Origin: Pseudomonas citri
Lineage (GTDB): Bacteria; Pseudomonadota; Gammaproteobacteria; Pseudomonadales; Pseudomonadaceae
Length of the DNA: 64,000 bases
Direction of reading: 5' to 3'
Assembly (NCBI RefSeq): GCF_025336485.1
Contig: NZ_JAODAB010000027.1
Coordinates: 1 to 64,000 of the forward strand
The notes under the pieces were generated by a model that worked only from the letters and a program-made list of their open reading frames with translations, made no database searches and was not told the DNA's origin. A program made the translations under genes and the position numbers. Below, piece by piece: positions 1-8,837 of the stretch; the first letter of the stretch is position 1; each line of letters opens with the position of its first letter.

Positions 1-78
1 GCTCTTGCTCTTGCTCTTGCTCTTGCTCTTGCTCTTGCTCTTGCTCTTGCTCTTGCTCTTGCTCTTGCTCTTGCTCTG
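1..78. repeat. GCTCTT hexanucleotide tandem array
   Basis: Twelve perfect GCTCTT copies are followed by one GCTCTG variant. The array touches the window edge and may extend further left. The period of 6 would keep any overlapping frame open; read in frame 1 it gives alternating Ala-Leu and stays open to a TAG at 235-237. I regard that frame as an artefact of the repeat rather than a gene, because no start or ribosome site is visible. Confidence 0.95.
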
Positions 79-330
79 GCTTCTGATCTTGGCCGCCCCG
101 TTAACCACAAGGGCCGAACGCAGGCATTGCGTAGTGGGCATCCCGGCATGGATGCCGGGATAGCCGCGCTGGGTCATGGAGGGCCCTTCGCGGCGGGCCC
201 ACGGAGCAATGCCGGAGTGAGGGAACACCTCGCCTAGGCGAGGTGCCCAGTGGTGGGGCAGAGCGTTTTGCTTACTTTTGCGCTTCTCAAAAGTAAGCCG
301 CCGTCAGGGCGGAACCCCAAGCAGCCGTTA
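79..330. repeat. Multi-hairpin intergenic repeat element
   Basis: This stretch has no convincing gene but is packed with inverted repeats. They are a 10-bp perfect hairpin at 140-161 (ATCCCGGCAT arms), GGGCCC arms at 181-200, a perfect 20-bp palindrome at 226-245, a 10-bp perfect hairpin at 271-297 (CTTACTTTTG arms), and CCGCC/GGCGG around 299-313. The array of structures attached to a hexanucleotide tract resembles dispersed intergenic repeats of P. fluorescens-group genomes; that assignment is from memory and needs a genome-wide copy search. Positions 331-428 show nothing further. Confidence 0.55.
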
Positions 331-428
331 CCGCAGCAACGGATATGCCCCGAACATCCAGACCAACAAACCGGGAGCAAGCTCCCTCACCACAGAGGTC
401 GTAAGAAAGCTCAGAAATCACACCCAAC

Positions 429-465
429 AAAAAGCCCCGCCTCTTTGCAGAAGCGGGGCTTTTTT
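429..465 (-). terminator. Rho-independent terminator of opgGH
   Basis: GCCCCGC (434-440) pairs with GCGGGGC (453-459). It is flanked by A5 on the left and a T-run on the right, so it can act in both directions. It lies just beyond the opgH stop codon, and the A-run gives the U-tract on the minus strand. Confidence 0.85.
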
Positions 466-470
466 GCGGA

Positions 471-3041
471 TCAGGCCAGCTGAGGCTGTGCACTCACCGG
501 CTGAAGCGGTAGCAACGGCGCATGAGGATCGGCCTTGACCGATGCCCGCCAGGCCGCCAGCCACTCCGGATGCGCCTCGTTCCAGACCTGCTCATGCAGG
601 CGCGACAGGGCCACCGGGTCGCTCAGCAATGCCAGTCGCTCGGCGTTGCTCAGCCCCGCAGGACCGGCCTTCAGGGCGTGGCGAACGCGTTCGACCCGAA
701 GCCATTCGATCGGCTCGGCCTGGCGGTGCCGCGAGGTTGCCAGGGCGTAGGCCAAGGCGTTCTGTTGTGGATCGACCACCGCCCGGATGAAGCCGTCGTG
801 CAGCGCGTGCCAGCGGTTTTCATGGGTGTACTGGTCCGTCGACAGCAACTCCTGCGGCGGGGCGTATTCCTCAGGGATCAGGAACAGGCTTTCGTCGCGG
901 GATTTCAAGCCCAGGCCCACGCGACTGGAGATCACCGACACCGGGATTGACAGCATCAACGAACCCACGATCGGCACCAGCCACCACAAGAAGCTTGGGT
1001 TCAGCCAGATCACCAGCAAGGCCCAGAAGAAGCCCAGCACGGTTTGCGGACCGTGGCGCTTGACCGCTTCGCTCCAAGGCGTGGAGTCGTCGTCACGCTG
1101 CGGGGAATTCCAGGTCGCGGCCCAGCCCAGGAACGCGGCGAGCACGAAGCGGGTGTGGAAAATCATCCGCACCGGCGCCAGCAGCATGGAGAACAGCATC
1201 TCCAGCAGCATCGACACCGTCACCTTGAACTTGCCACCGAACTCCTTCGCACCCTTGGCCCAGATCAGCACCACGCTCAACAGCTTGGGCAGGAACAACA
1301 GCACGATGGTGGTGGAGAACAGCGCGATGGCCTTGTCCGGATGCCATTGCGGCCACAGCGGATAAAGCTGGCGGGGTTCGAGGAAGTATTGCGGCTCCAT
1401 CAGGGTGTTCACCGCCAGCAACGCGGTGGACAACACCAGGAAGAAGAACCACAACGGCGCCGACAGATAGGACATCACGCCCGTGAGGAACACCGCACGG
1501 TGCACCGGGTGCATGCCCTTGACCAGGAACAGCCGGAAGTTCATCAGGTTGCCGTGGCACCAGCGGCGGTCACGCTTGAGCTCGTCGAGCAGGTTCGGCG
1601 GCAGTTCTTCATAACTGCCCGGCAGGTCATAGGCAATCCACACGCCCCAGCCGGCGCGGCGCATCAACGCGGCTTCGACGAAGTCGTGGGACAGGATGGC
1701 GCCGGCGAATGCGCCTTTACCCGGCAGCGGCGCCAGGGCGCAGTGCTCGATGAAAGGCTTCATGCGGATGATCGCGTTGTGGCCCCAGTAGTGGGACTCA
1801 CCCAACTGCCAGAAGTGCAGGCCAGCGGTAAACAACGGGCCGTACACACGCGTGGCGAACTGCTGCATGCGCGCATACAGGGTGTCCATGCCCGAGGCTT
1901 TCGGCGCGGTCTGGATGATGCCGGCGTCCGGCGTGGCTTCCATCAGGCGCACCAGGCTGGTCAGGCATTCGCCACTCATCACACTGTCGGCATCGAGTAC
2001 GACCATGTACTTGTAGTCGCTGCCCCAACGACGGCAGAAGTCGTCGAGGTTGCCACTCTTGCGCTTCACACGACGACGGCGGCGGCGATAGAAGATCTTG
2101 CCAAAGCCGCCGGCCTCACGGCAGACATCCATCCAGGCCTGCTGCTCGGCGACACAGATGTCGGTTTCGTTACTGTCGCTGAGTACGAAGAAGTCGAAAC
2201 GATCGAGATCACCGGTGGCAGCCACCGACTCGAAGGTCGCGCGCAAACCGGCGAATACCCGCGGCACGTCCTCGTTACAGATCGGCATCACCAGCGCGGT
2301 GCGGGCGTCCTTGGGAATCGGCTCGTTGCCGGCACTGGCACCGGAGATACGGTACTTGTCATGCCCGGTGAGCAATTCAAGGAAGCCCATCAGCGCGGTC
2401 CAGAAACCCGCCGATACCCAGCAGAACAGGATGCCGAACATGATCAGGATGCTGGTTTGCAAGGCATACGGCAGCACTTGGGTGGCCGTCTGCAACAGCG
2501 GTTGGTGCAGGACCTCGTCCAGGTCCACCAACGACCAACCCTGGTACGGCATGATGCCCTTCATGTACCAGCCCGCGACAATGGTCTGGCCCAGCATCAG
2601 GATCAACAGGATGTAGCGACGGATCGAACCGACGGTGCGCCAACGCGCATGCGGCAGCACGCGCTCATCCTTGGGCGGCTTCGGCGGGTTGGTCCGGCCG
2701 GTCAGGCGACGCCAGCCGCGCACAAGGATGTTGGTGCGCCACGGCTCCGGCACGACCTTGGTCCGACGGATCGGTGGAGTCGCTTTCAAGCGAACCCGAC
2801 CGCTGGCGTCGAGCCCCAGCATCTCGGCGTCCTCGAGCTCCTCGGCGGTGCTCAAGGTCAGGCGCCGGCCGACCGAGGCCTGCGCCGCCTCGGTCGATGC
2901 GTCGAACGTCGGGGACGATAGACGCTCGTGCAGTTCGCTGAAGGACTTGCAGCCTGCCAGTTCGGCACGCTGCGCGTCGGTCATGGGCAAGTGGGCCAAA
3001 TACTCGCTAAGTGTTTCTGGCTGTACGGGCGTATTACTCAT
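471..3041 (-). CDS. opgH: Glucans biosynthesis glucosyltransferase H
   Basis: Inner-membrane family-2 glycosyltransferase that builds the beta-1,2-linked backbone of osmoregulated periplasmic glucans from UDP-glucose. At 856 residues it has the family length. A cytoplasmic N-terminal region of about 140 residues is followed by membrane segments, a GT2 catalytic domain with the VLDADS acidic motif and a terminal RDRRW motif (the R/QxxRW type), then further membrane segments. The start lies inside the 3' end of opgG (8-nt overlap), implying translational coupling. It is the distal gene of the pair and is followed by a strong terminator. No anomalies seen. Confidence 0.97.
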   Translation of the reverse strand: MSNTPVQPETLSEYLAHLPMTDAQRAELAGCKSFSELHERLSSPTFDASTEAAQASVGRRLTLSTAEELEDAEMLGLDASGRVRLKATPPIRRTKVVPEPWRTNILVRGWRRLTGRTNPPKPPKDERVLPHARWRTVGSIRRYILLILMLGQTIVAGWYMKGIMPYQGWSLVDLDEVLHQPLLQTATQVLPYALQTSILIMFGILFCWVSAGFWTALMGFLELLTGHDKYRISGASAGNEPIPKDARTALVMPICNEDVPRVFAGLRATFESVAATGDLDRFDFFVLSDSNETDICVAEQQAWMDVCREAGGFGKIFYRRRRRRVKRKSGNLDDFCRRWGSDYKYMVVLDADSVMSGECLTSLVRLMEATPDAGIIQTAPKASGMDTLYARMQQFATRVYGPLFTAGLHFWQLGESHYWGHNAIIRMKPFIEHCALAPLPGKGAFAGAILSHDFVEAALMRRAGWGVWIAYDLPGSYEELPPNLLDELKRDRRWCHGNLMNFRLFLVKGMHPVHRAVFLTGVMSYLSAPLWFFFLVLSTALLAVNTLMEPQYFLEPRQLYPLWPQWHPDKAIALFSTTIVLLFLPKLLSVVLIWAKGAKEFGGKFKVTVSMLLEMLFSMLLAPVRMIFHTRFVLAAFLGWAATWNSPQRDDDSTPWSEAVKRHGPQTVLGFFWALLVIWLNPSFLWWLVPIVGSLMLSIPVSVISSRVGLGLKSRDESLFLIPEEYAPPQELLSTDQYTHENRWHALHDGFIRAVVDPQQNALAYALATSRHRQAEPIEWLRVERVRHALKAGPAGLSNAERLALLSDPVALSRLHEQVWNEAHPEWLAAWRASVKADPHAPLLPLQPVSAQPQLA

Positions 3042-4800
3042 CGGCAGGCAACTGATAGCTCCAGGTCTCGGTCAGGACTTGTTCAGTCGCTTCCGGTTCC
3101 TGCTGGGTTGGGGTTGCTTCAACGGCGGCAGACGCCGCCTTGACAGCCTTGGCTTCTTCTTTCGCTTTGTCTTTCGCTTGTTCTTTCACGCTCTGCTGCG
3201 CGACCTTGTCAGCCTTGGCCAGGGTGGTGGTGACGCTGTGGGCCGAAGCAGGCGCTTCGACAGGCATCAACGGACGAATCAGCGCCGCGCGCATTTCAGT
3301 GGACTGCTTGGCGTCCTTGATCTTGAGTCGCAGAGTCAGGCGCCAGCCCTTGGTTTCCGGGTTGTAGCGCACATTATTCTCGACGATCTCGGCGTTTTCG
3401 CCGACGCTCACCTGGCTACGCACATCGGCGTCTTCCGGCAGGTCTTGCAGCGACGGGCCTTCGAAATCCACCAGGTAAGCCACGCTGCCGTCCGGCTGGC
3501 GAATCAGGTTGGACTGCTTCACGTCACCCGTGGAACGCAAGGTCTGCTTGACCCAGGCGCTGTCCGGCGAGTGCAGGCTGGCTTCGTCGAGGGTCCAGTG
3601 CAGGCGGTAGCTGAAATCCAGCGGCTGGCCTGGCTCAGGCAGTTTTTCCGGGCTCCAGAACGCAACGATGTTGTCGTTGGTTTCGTCGGCGGTCGGAATC
3701 TCCACCAGGTCGACGGTGCCCTTGCCCCAATCGCCTTTCGGCTCGATCCAGGCACTTGGACGTTTTTCGTAGCGGTCGTCCAGGTCTTCGTAGTGACTGA
3801 AATCACGACCCCGTTGCAACAGGCCGAAACCCCGTGGGTTTTCCACCGAGAAATTGCTCACAGCCAGGTGTTTCGGGTTGTTCAGCGGACGCCAGATCCA
3901 CTCGCCGTTGCCGGCGTGGATCGACAGGCCACTGGAATCGTGCAGTTCACGCCGGTAGTTCAACACCTTGGAAGGCTGGTTGGCACCGAACAGGTACATG
4001 CTGGTCAACGGGGCAACGCCGAGCTTGGTCACGCGATCGCGCAGGAACATGCGCGATTTCACATCGACCACGGTGTCGGTGCCTGGACGCAGGGTCAGGC
4101 GATAAGCACCGGTGGCACGTGGCGAATCCAGCAGGGCGAAGATCACCAGGTGCTTGTCGGTGGGTTTCGGACGCTGGATCCAGAACTCGCGAAAACGCGG
4201 GAATTCCTCACCGGACGGCAACGCGGTGTCGATGGCCATGCCACGGGCGGACAAGCCGTACACCTGCCCCTTGCCGATGACGCGGAAATAACTCGCGCCC
4301 AGCATGGTCATGATTTCGTCTTGCTTGTCGGCCTTGTTGATCGGGTACAGCACGCGGAAACCCGCGTAGCCCAACTGCTCGGTCGCCTTGGGATCGAACT
4401 GGACGTCGCCGAAATCGAAGCGTTTCGGGTCGTATTTGATTTCTTCGACGCTGGTTGCGGTGACTTCGTTGATTTTCACCGGTGTGTCGAAGTGCATGCC
4501 CTGGTGATAGAACGACAGCCGGAACGGCGTCTTCTGGTCGGCCCATTCGGCTTTTTCGGTGCGGAAACGGATTTTCTGATAATCGGCGAATTTCATTTCG
4601 CGGAATTCGTTCGGCAGATTGCTACGCGGGGCTTCGTATTTTTGCCCGGCCAGCTCTTGGGCCTTCGCCGACACATCATCCAGGCTGAATGCCCACAGTT
4701 GGCCCGCGCCAAACAGGCACAGCAGGGCCGAGCCCGCTACCAGAGCGTTTCTAAACCGTTTGGCAGACATTTTTGGTGCATTACAGGGACTAACAATCAC
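3034..4800 (-). CDS. opgG: Periplasmic glucans biosynthesis protein G
   Basis: Periplasmic MdoG/OpgG family protein required for making or branching osmoregulated periplasmic glucans together with OpgH. I chose a GTG start at 4800 because GAGGG lies 6 nt upstream; the product begins MIVSPCNAPKMSAKRF. The ATG at 4770 has no ribosome site, and the frame continues open to 4962 without support. A basic N-terminus, a hydrophobic stretch and a cleavage-like GQLWA site form the signal peptide, followed by SLDDVSAKAQELAG typical of mature OpgG. The C-terminus is an Ala/Glu/Lys-rich tail. It overlaps opgH by 8 nt and is first gene of the operon. Confidence 0.95.
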   Translation of the reverse strand: MIVSPCNAPKMSAKRFRNALVAGSALLCLFGAGQLWAFSLDDVSAKAQELAGQKYEAPRSNLPNEFREMKFADYQKIRFRTEKAEWADQKTPFRLSFYHQGMHFDTPVKINEVTATSVEEIKYDPKRFDFGDVQFDPKATEQLGYAGFRVLYPINKADKQDEIMTMLGASYFRVIGKGQVYGLSARGMAIDTALPSGEEFPRFREFWIQRPKPTDKHLVIFALLDSPRATGAYRLTLRPGTDTVVDVKSRMFLRDRVTKLGVAPLTSMYLFGANQPSKVLNYRRELHDSSGLSIHAGNGEWIWRPLNNPKHLAVSNFSVENPRGFGLLQRGRDFSHYEDLDDRYEKRPSAWIEPKGDWGKGTVDLVEIPTADETNDNIVAFWSPEKLPEPGQPLDFSYRLHWTLDEASLHSPDSAWVKQTLRSTGDVKQSNLIRQPDGSVAYLVDFEGPSLQDLPEDADVRSQVSVGENAEIVENNVRYNPETKGWRLTLRLKIKDAKQSTEMRAALIRPLMPVEAPASAHSVTTTLAKADKVAQQSVKEQAKDKAKEEAKAVKAASAAVEATPTQQEPEATEQVLTETWSYQLPADE

Positions 4801-5120
4801 GAGCAACCCTCGCCGAATACTGATCAAAAAACCAACGGCCAGATAAGGGATCTGCAAAGTATCGGCTTTGAAAAACCGCCCTTGCGGACCACTCTTGCCA
4901 AGTTGGCGAGCATTGTTCCGACTCCGATGGGACAAAATGATTCCCCAAACGGCCCAGGACAACTCTCTACCTAAGTCAAATGGACCAGCGAACGCTGATC
5001 CCCCGTAGCGCGCGATTATCTAGCAGGCCGCGTGACAACGCATCAGGCGCAACAAAGTATTTCTCGAGAAAACTCCCGGTTTTGCCTCGAAACAGGATGG
5101 AAAAGATGTTTCAAACACTT
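4801..5120. other. Intergenic region upstream of opgGH
   Basis: About 320 bp between the 3' end of dtd and opgG. It must hold the opgGH promoter and leader, transcribed leftward. A GAGGG ribosome-binding site for the GTG start lies at 4807-4811. I see no strong -10/-35 pair, terminator or long inverted repeat. Base composition is more AT-rich than in the flanking genes. Confidence 0.6.
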
Positions 5121-5558
5121 TCAGGCCTGTAACAGGAAGGTTACCGGGCCATCGTTGACCAGATGCACCTGCATGTCGGCGCCGAATCTACCTGATGCCA
5201 CAGTGCCATGCACCTGTTTCGCTTGGTTTAGCAAATAGTTGAACAGTTCCTCTCCCAGGACGGGCGGCGCGGCCGTTGAAAAGCTCGGGCGCAAGCCACT
5301 TTTGGTATCGGCCGCCAGGGTGAACTGCGACACCAGCAGCAATCCACCGCCAACGTCTGCCAGGGACAGGTTCATCTTGCCCTCGGCGTCGCTGAAGACC
5401 CGGTAGTTAAGCAGTTTATGCAGGAGTTTGTCGGCGCTGGCCCGGGTGTCCCCGGGCTCGACGGCCACCAGCACCAGCAAGCCCTGGTCGATGGCCCCGA
5501 CAATTTCACCGGCCACTTCGACCCGGGCGCCGCGAACCCGTTGCAACAGGCCCTTCAT
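5121..5558 (-). CDS. dtd: D-aminoacyl-tRNA deacylase
   Basis: Cytoplasmic proofreading enzyme that hydrolyses D-amino acids, and glycine, from tRNA. At 145 residues it has the family length. Both active-site signatures are present: SQFTL at residues 77-81 and the C-terminal NDGPVT at 135-140, which supplies the Gly-cisPro element. Its ATG overlaps the stop of the upstream pip gene by 4 nt (ATGA arrangement), so the two are probably one transcript and translationally coupled. Confidence 0.97.
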   Translation of the reverse strand: MKGLLQRVRGARVEVAGEIVGAIDQGLLVLVAVEPGDTRASADKLLHKLLNYRVFSDAEGKMNLSLADVGGGLLLVSQFTLAADTKSGLRPSFSTAAPPVLGEELFNYLLNQAKQVHGTVASGRFGADMQVHLVNDGPVTFLLQA

Positions 5559-6526
5559 GCTTCTTCGGGCGGCAGGTTCAACAGACGCCGGGCCATTTGC
5601 CCGGCAGCGCGCACCAGTGCGTCAGTGATGCCTGGCTCAGACGCGGCGTGGCCGGCGTCGCGGATCACCTGCAGTTCGCTGTTGGGCCAGTTCTGGTGCA
5701 GTTCCCAGGCGTTGTCCAGTGGGCAGATCACGTCGTAGCGACCGTGCACGATGACACCCGGCAGATGGGCGATCTTGCCCATGTCGCGAATCAGCTGGTT
5801 GGGCTCCAGGAAAGCGTTGTTGGTGAAATAGTGGCATTCGATCCGGGCAATCGACAGTGCACGCTGCGGCTCGGAGAAGCGATCGACCACCAGGGGGTTC
5901 GGGCGCAGGGTCGCGGTGCGTCCTTCCCAGATCGACCACGCCTTGGCGGCGTGCATCTGGGCAATCTGGTCGTTACCGGTCAGGCGTTTATGGAAGGCGC
6001 CGAGCAGATCGTCGCGTTCATCCGGCGGGATCGGCGCGACGTAGTCCTGCCAGTAGTCCGGGAACAGGCGACTGGCGCCGGACTGGTAGAACCACTCGAT
6101 TTCCTGCGGTCGGCAAAGAAAGATCCCACGCAGGATCAGGCCATGCACCCGCTCCGGATGGGTCTGTGCATAGGCCAGGGCCAGAGTCGAACCCCAGGAG
6201 CCGCCGAACAGTACCCACTTCTCGATACCCAGGTGTTTGCGAATCCGCTCCAGGTCTGCGACCAGGTCCCAGGTGGTGTTGTTTTCAAGGCTTGCATGGG
6301 GGGTGGAACGACCACAGCCGCGCTGGTCGAAGGTGACGATACGGTACAGGTTCGGGTCGAAATAGCAGCGGCTTTGCGCATCGCAACCGGCACCTGGACC
6401 GCCATGGATGAACACCACCGGCAGGCCTTCGGGGGAACCACTTTCATCGACATAGAGCGTGTGGGTGTCATCGACAGCCAGATCGTGCCGGGCATAGGGT
6501 TTGATCTGCGGGTACAAAGTCTGCAT
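5555..6526 (-). CDS. pip: Proline iminopeptidase
   Basis: Alpha/beta-hydrolase (peptidase S33) releasing N-terminal proline from peptides. The sequence shows the oxyanion-loop HGGPGAG at residues 41-47, the nucleophile elbow GGSWGS with Ser110, and a C-terminal GHAASE motif carrying the catalytic His. I chose the ATG at 6526 (MQTLYPQIKPY), giving 323 residues; the frame runs 9 codons further upstream to 6553 without family support. It is first gene of a pip-dtd pair with a 4-nt overlap. The 187 bp upstream, to hutG, hold its promoter. Confidence 0.95.
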   Translation of the reverse strand: MQTLYPQIKPYARHDLAVDDTHTLYVDESGSPEGLPVVFIHGGPGAGCDAQSRCYFDPNLYRIVTFDQRGCGRSTPHASLENNTTWDLVADLERIRKHLGIEKWVLFGGSWGSTLALAYAQTHPERVHGLILRGIFLCRPQEIEWFYQSGASRLFPDYWQDYVAPIPPDERDDLLGAFHKRLTGNDQIAQMHAAKAWSIWEGRTATLRPNPLVVDRFSEPQRALSIARIECHYFTNNAFLEPNQLIRDMGKIAHLPGVIVHGRYDVICPLDNAWELHQNWPNSELQVIRDAGHAASEPGITDALVRAAGQMARRLLNLPPEEA

Positions 6527-6713
6527 TGCGCGCTCCGTAAGGGGTCGAGTCATCCCTGGGGGGACTTCTATTTAGTCTGCCGTCCGGCATCATAAACCCG
6601 AATGCCCTCAATGAGCATGTCCCCTGCGCAGTCAAAGCGTGTCAGCCATGTACCGGCATAACCTGATAGCGAGAGCATCCCTCCCACAGTGATATCTGAG
6701 TGCTGCTGGCGTT

Positions 6714-7517
6714 CTACTTTTCGTAGGTCTCCCGGCCCCAGGCCAGCAGCCCCTCGAGCAACTCCCTGAGCACCCCCTGGGTCGACGCCGCCAGGTCCGC
6801 TCGATAGTTGAACGGTTCGAACTCCTCCATGTAGGTGCTCTGGCACAGTTCCAGTTGCACCGCATGGATATGTTCGGCCGGGTTGCCGTAGTGCCGCGTG
6901 ATGTGTCCGCCCTTGAAACGTCCGTTGAGCACGTGGGTGAACTGATCGTGGCGGGCGCAGATGGCTTCGAGCTGGCGGGCCAGGACCGGATCGCAACTGG
7001 CGCCGTTGAAGGTGCCGAGGTTGAAGTCCGGCAGCTTGCCGTCGAACAGGTGCGGGATCACCGAACGAATCGAATGGGCGTCGAACAGCAAGGCATAGCC
7101 GAACTCGGCCTTGAGCCGCGCCAGCTCCTGTTGCAGGGTCTGGTGGTACGGCATCCAAACGTGTTGCAGGTACGTCGCCCGTTCCTCGGCCGATGGCTCC
7201 AACCCTTCGCGAAACAACGGCACGCCATCGAACAGCGTCGCCGGGTACAAACCGGTCGTGGCGCCGACGTACATCGGCGTGTCATCGCTCGGGCGGTTCA
7301 GGTCGACCACGAAGCGTGAGTATTCGGCGGCGAGGGTGCTGGCGCCCAGCTCTGCGGCACACTCATAGAGCCTCGGGATGTGCCAGTCGGTGTCCGGCAG
7401 GCTTTGGGCCTCGGGGATCAACCCGGCCTGGACCGCCGGGGTCAGGCGCAGGCCGGCATGAGGCATGCTGATCAACAGCGGCACGCGCCCTTGCTTGAAA
7501 TTCAGGACCTTCTCCAC
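6714..7517 (-). CDS. hutG: N-formylglutamate deformylase
   Basis: Last step of the five-step histidine pathway: N-formylglutamate is hydrolysed to glutamate and formate. The FGase family is recognised from the N-terminal VLNFKQGRVPLLISMPHAG, the DAHSIRS motif and a His/Glu-rich metal site. I start at GTG 7517, since AGGAG lies 7 nt upstream; the upstream TTG at 7532 would place that ribosome site inside the gene. The product is 267 residues. It begins 11 nt after hutI stops and is the last gene of the hut operon. Confidence 0.95.
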   Translation of the reverse strand: MEKVLNFKQGRVPLLISMPHAGLRLTPAVQAGLIPEAQSLPDTDWHIPRLYECAAELGASTLAAEYSRFVVDLNRPSDDTPMYVGATTGLYPATLFDGVPLFREGLEPSAEERATYLQHVWMPYHQTLQQELARLKAEFGYALLFDAHSIRSVIPHLFDGKLPDFNLGTFNGASCDPVLARQLEAICARHDQFTHVLNGRFKGGHITRHYGNPAEHIHAVQLELCQSTYMEEFEPFNYRADLAASTQGVLRELLEGLLAWGRETYEK

Positions 7518-7528
7518 AACCCTTCTCC

Positions 7529-8731
7529 TCAATCGATTTCAACGCCGTGACGCACGACGCGTTTTTCCAGTTCGCCACCGAGCCAATAAGCCAGGTCGGC
7601 TGGGCGTTCAATGTGCCAGGCGACGAAGTCCGCCACCTTGCCGGCTTCCAGCGAACCATGGGTTTGCGCCAGGCCCAAGGCCTGGGCGGCATGAATCGTC
7701 GCCCCGGCCAGGGCTTCTTCCGGCGTCATGCGCAAACAGGTGCAGGCCATGTTCAGCATCAAGCGCAACGACAAGGCCGGCGAGGTGCCGGGGTTGAGGT
7801 CGCTGGCCACGGCGATTTTCACGCCGTGCTTACGCAGGGCTTCCATGGGTGGCAACTGGGTTTCGCGCAGGAAATAAAACGCTCCCGGCAACAGCACCGC
7901 CACCGTGCCGGACTCGGCCATAGCCCGGGCGTCGTCCTCGGTCATGAACTCCAGGTGATCGGCCGACAGCGCCTGGTAACGGGCCGCCAGGCTGGAACCG
8001 TGCAGCGACGACAATTGTTCGGCGTGCAGCTTCACCGGCAGGCCCAGTCGTTGCGCGGTGATGAACACCCGCTCGACCTGCGCCGGGGAAAACGCCAGGT
8101 ATTCGCAAAAGGCATCCACCGCGTCCACCAGCCCTTCGGCCGCGAGCGCCGGGAGCATCTCGGTGCAGATGTGCTCGATATAGTCATCGGCACGGTCCTT
8201 GTACTCCGGCGGCAGGGCGTGGGCGGCCAGGCACGTGCTGCGCACACTGAGCGGCAGCTCGGCACCGAGGCGGCGGATAACCCGCAGCATCTTGCGTTCG
8301 CTGGCCAGGTCCAGGCCATAGCCGGATTTGATTTCCACCGTGGTCACGCCGTCGCGCATCAGGCTTGCCAGGCGCTTGGCGGCGCTGGCGAACAGCTCGT
8401 CTTCACTGGCGGCGCGGGTGGCGCGCACGGTGCTGGCGATGCCGCCACCGGCCGCGGCGATCTCGGCGTAGCTGACCCCTTGCAGGCGCTGCTCGAATTC
8501 ACCGCTGCGGTTGCCGCCGAACACGGTGTGGGTGTGGCAGTCGATCAGCCCCGGCGTGACCCAGGCTCCCTTGAGGTCGTTGACCGCCGGGTAATCACCG
8601 GTCGGCAGTTCGGCACGCGGACCGATCCACTGAATGTGCTCGCCCTCGGTGACGATGGCCGCGTCCTCGACGATCGAGTAGACGCCCTGGGCCATGGTGG
8701 CGGCGTGGCAGTTTTGCCAGAGGGTTTTCAT
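7529..8731 (-). CDS. hutI: Imidazolonepropionase
   Basis: Metal-dependent amidohydrolase converting 4-imidazolone-5-propionate to N-formiminoglutamate, the third step of histidine breakdown. The metal-binding HTH motif is at residues 66-68 (DCHTHTVFGGNRSGEF), with later KSGYG, LHAEQ and ASDLNPG motifs as in the family. Starting at the ATG at 8731 (MKTLWQN, GAGG upstream) it is 400 residues; the frame's extension to 8788 is unsupported. It lies between hutH2 and hutG in the operon. Confidence 0.96.
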   Translation of the reverse strand: MKTLWQNCHAATMAQGVYSIVEDAAIVTEGEHIQWIGPRAELPTGDYPAVNDLKGAWVTPGLIDCHTHTVFGGNRSGEFEQRLQGVSYAEIAAAGGGIASTVRATRAASEDELFASAAKRLASLMRDGVTTVEIKSGYGLDLASERKMLRVIRRLGAELPLSVRSTCLAAHALPPEYKDRADDYIEHICTEMLPALAAEGLVDAVDAFCEYLAFSPAQVERVFITAQRLGLPVKLHAEQLSSLHGSSLAARYQALSADHLEFMTEDDARAMAESGTVAVLLPGAFYFLRETQLPPMEALRKHGVKIAVASDLNPGTSPALSLRLMLNMACTCLRMTPEEALAGATIHAAQALGLAQTHGSLEAGKVADFVAWHIERPADLAYWLGGELEKRVVRHGVEID

Positions 8732-8766
8732 CTCGGTTTCCTCGAATAATTCAAATCGAATCGCGA

Positions 8767-8809
8767 GCAAGCTCGTTCCCACCAGCATTCCTTGTGGGAG
8801 CGAGCTTAC
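8767..8809. repeat. REP-like imperfect hairpin
   Basis: GCAAGCTCGTTCCCAC at 8767-8782 is nearly complementary to GTGGGAGCGAGCTTAC at 8794-8809. It carries the GTGGGAGCGAGC core seen in other intergenic hairpins of this window. It lies in the hutH2-hutI gap inside the operon, so it may affect mRNA processing or stability. Confidence 0.7.
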
Positions 8810-8837
8810 TCCGGGCGGCGTTCCGACGATGGGGCCC

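Noticed and set aside
1..237. 3' end of a gene running in from the left (frame 1, Ala-Leu repeats)
   Set aside because: The frame is held open by the hexamer and passes through intergenic hairpins; no recognisable protein features.
1044..2921. 625-codon open frame opposite opgH
   Set aside because: Antisense to a clear GT2 enzyme; composition (Arg/Gln/His/Gly-rich) is typical of a GC-driven shadow frame.
4801..4962. 54-codon upstream extension of opgG
   Set aside because: The GTG at 4800 has a good GAGGG site and gives a signal peptide; the longer N-terminus would bury it.
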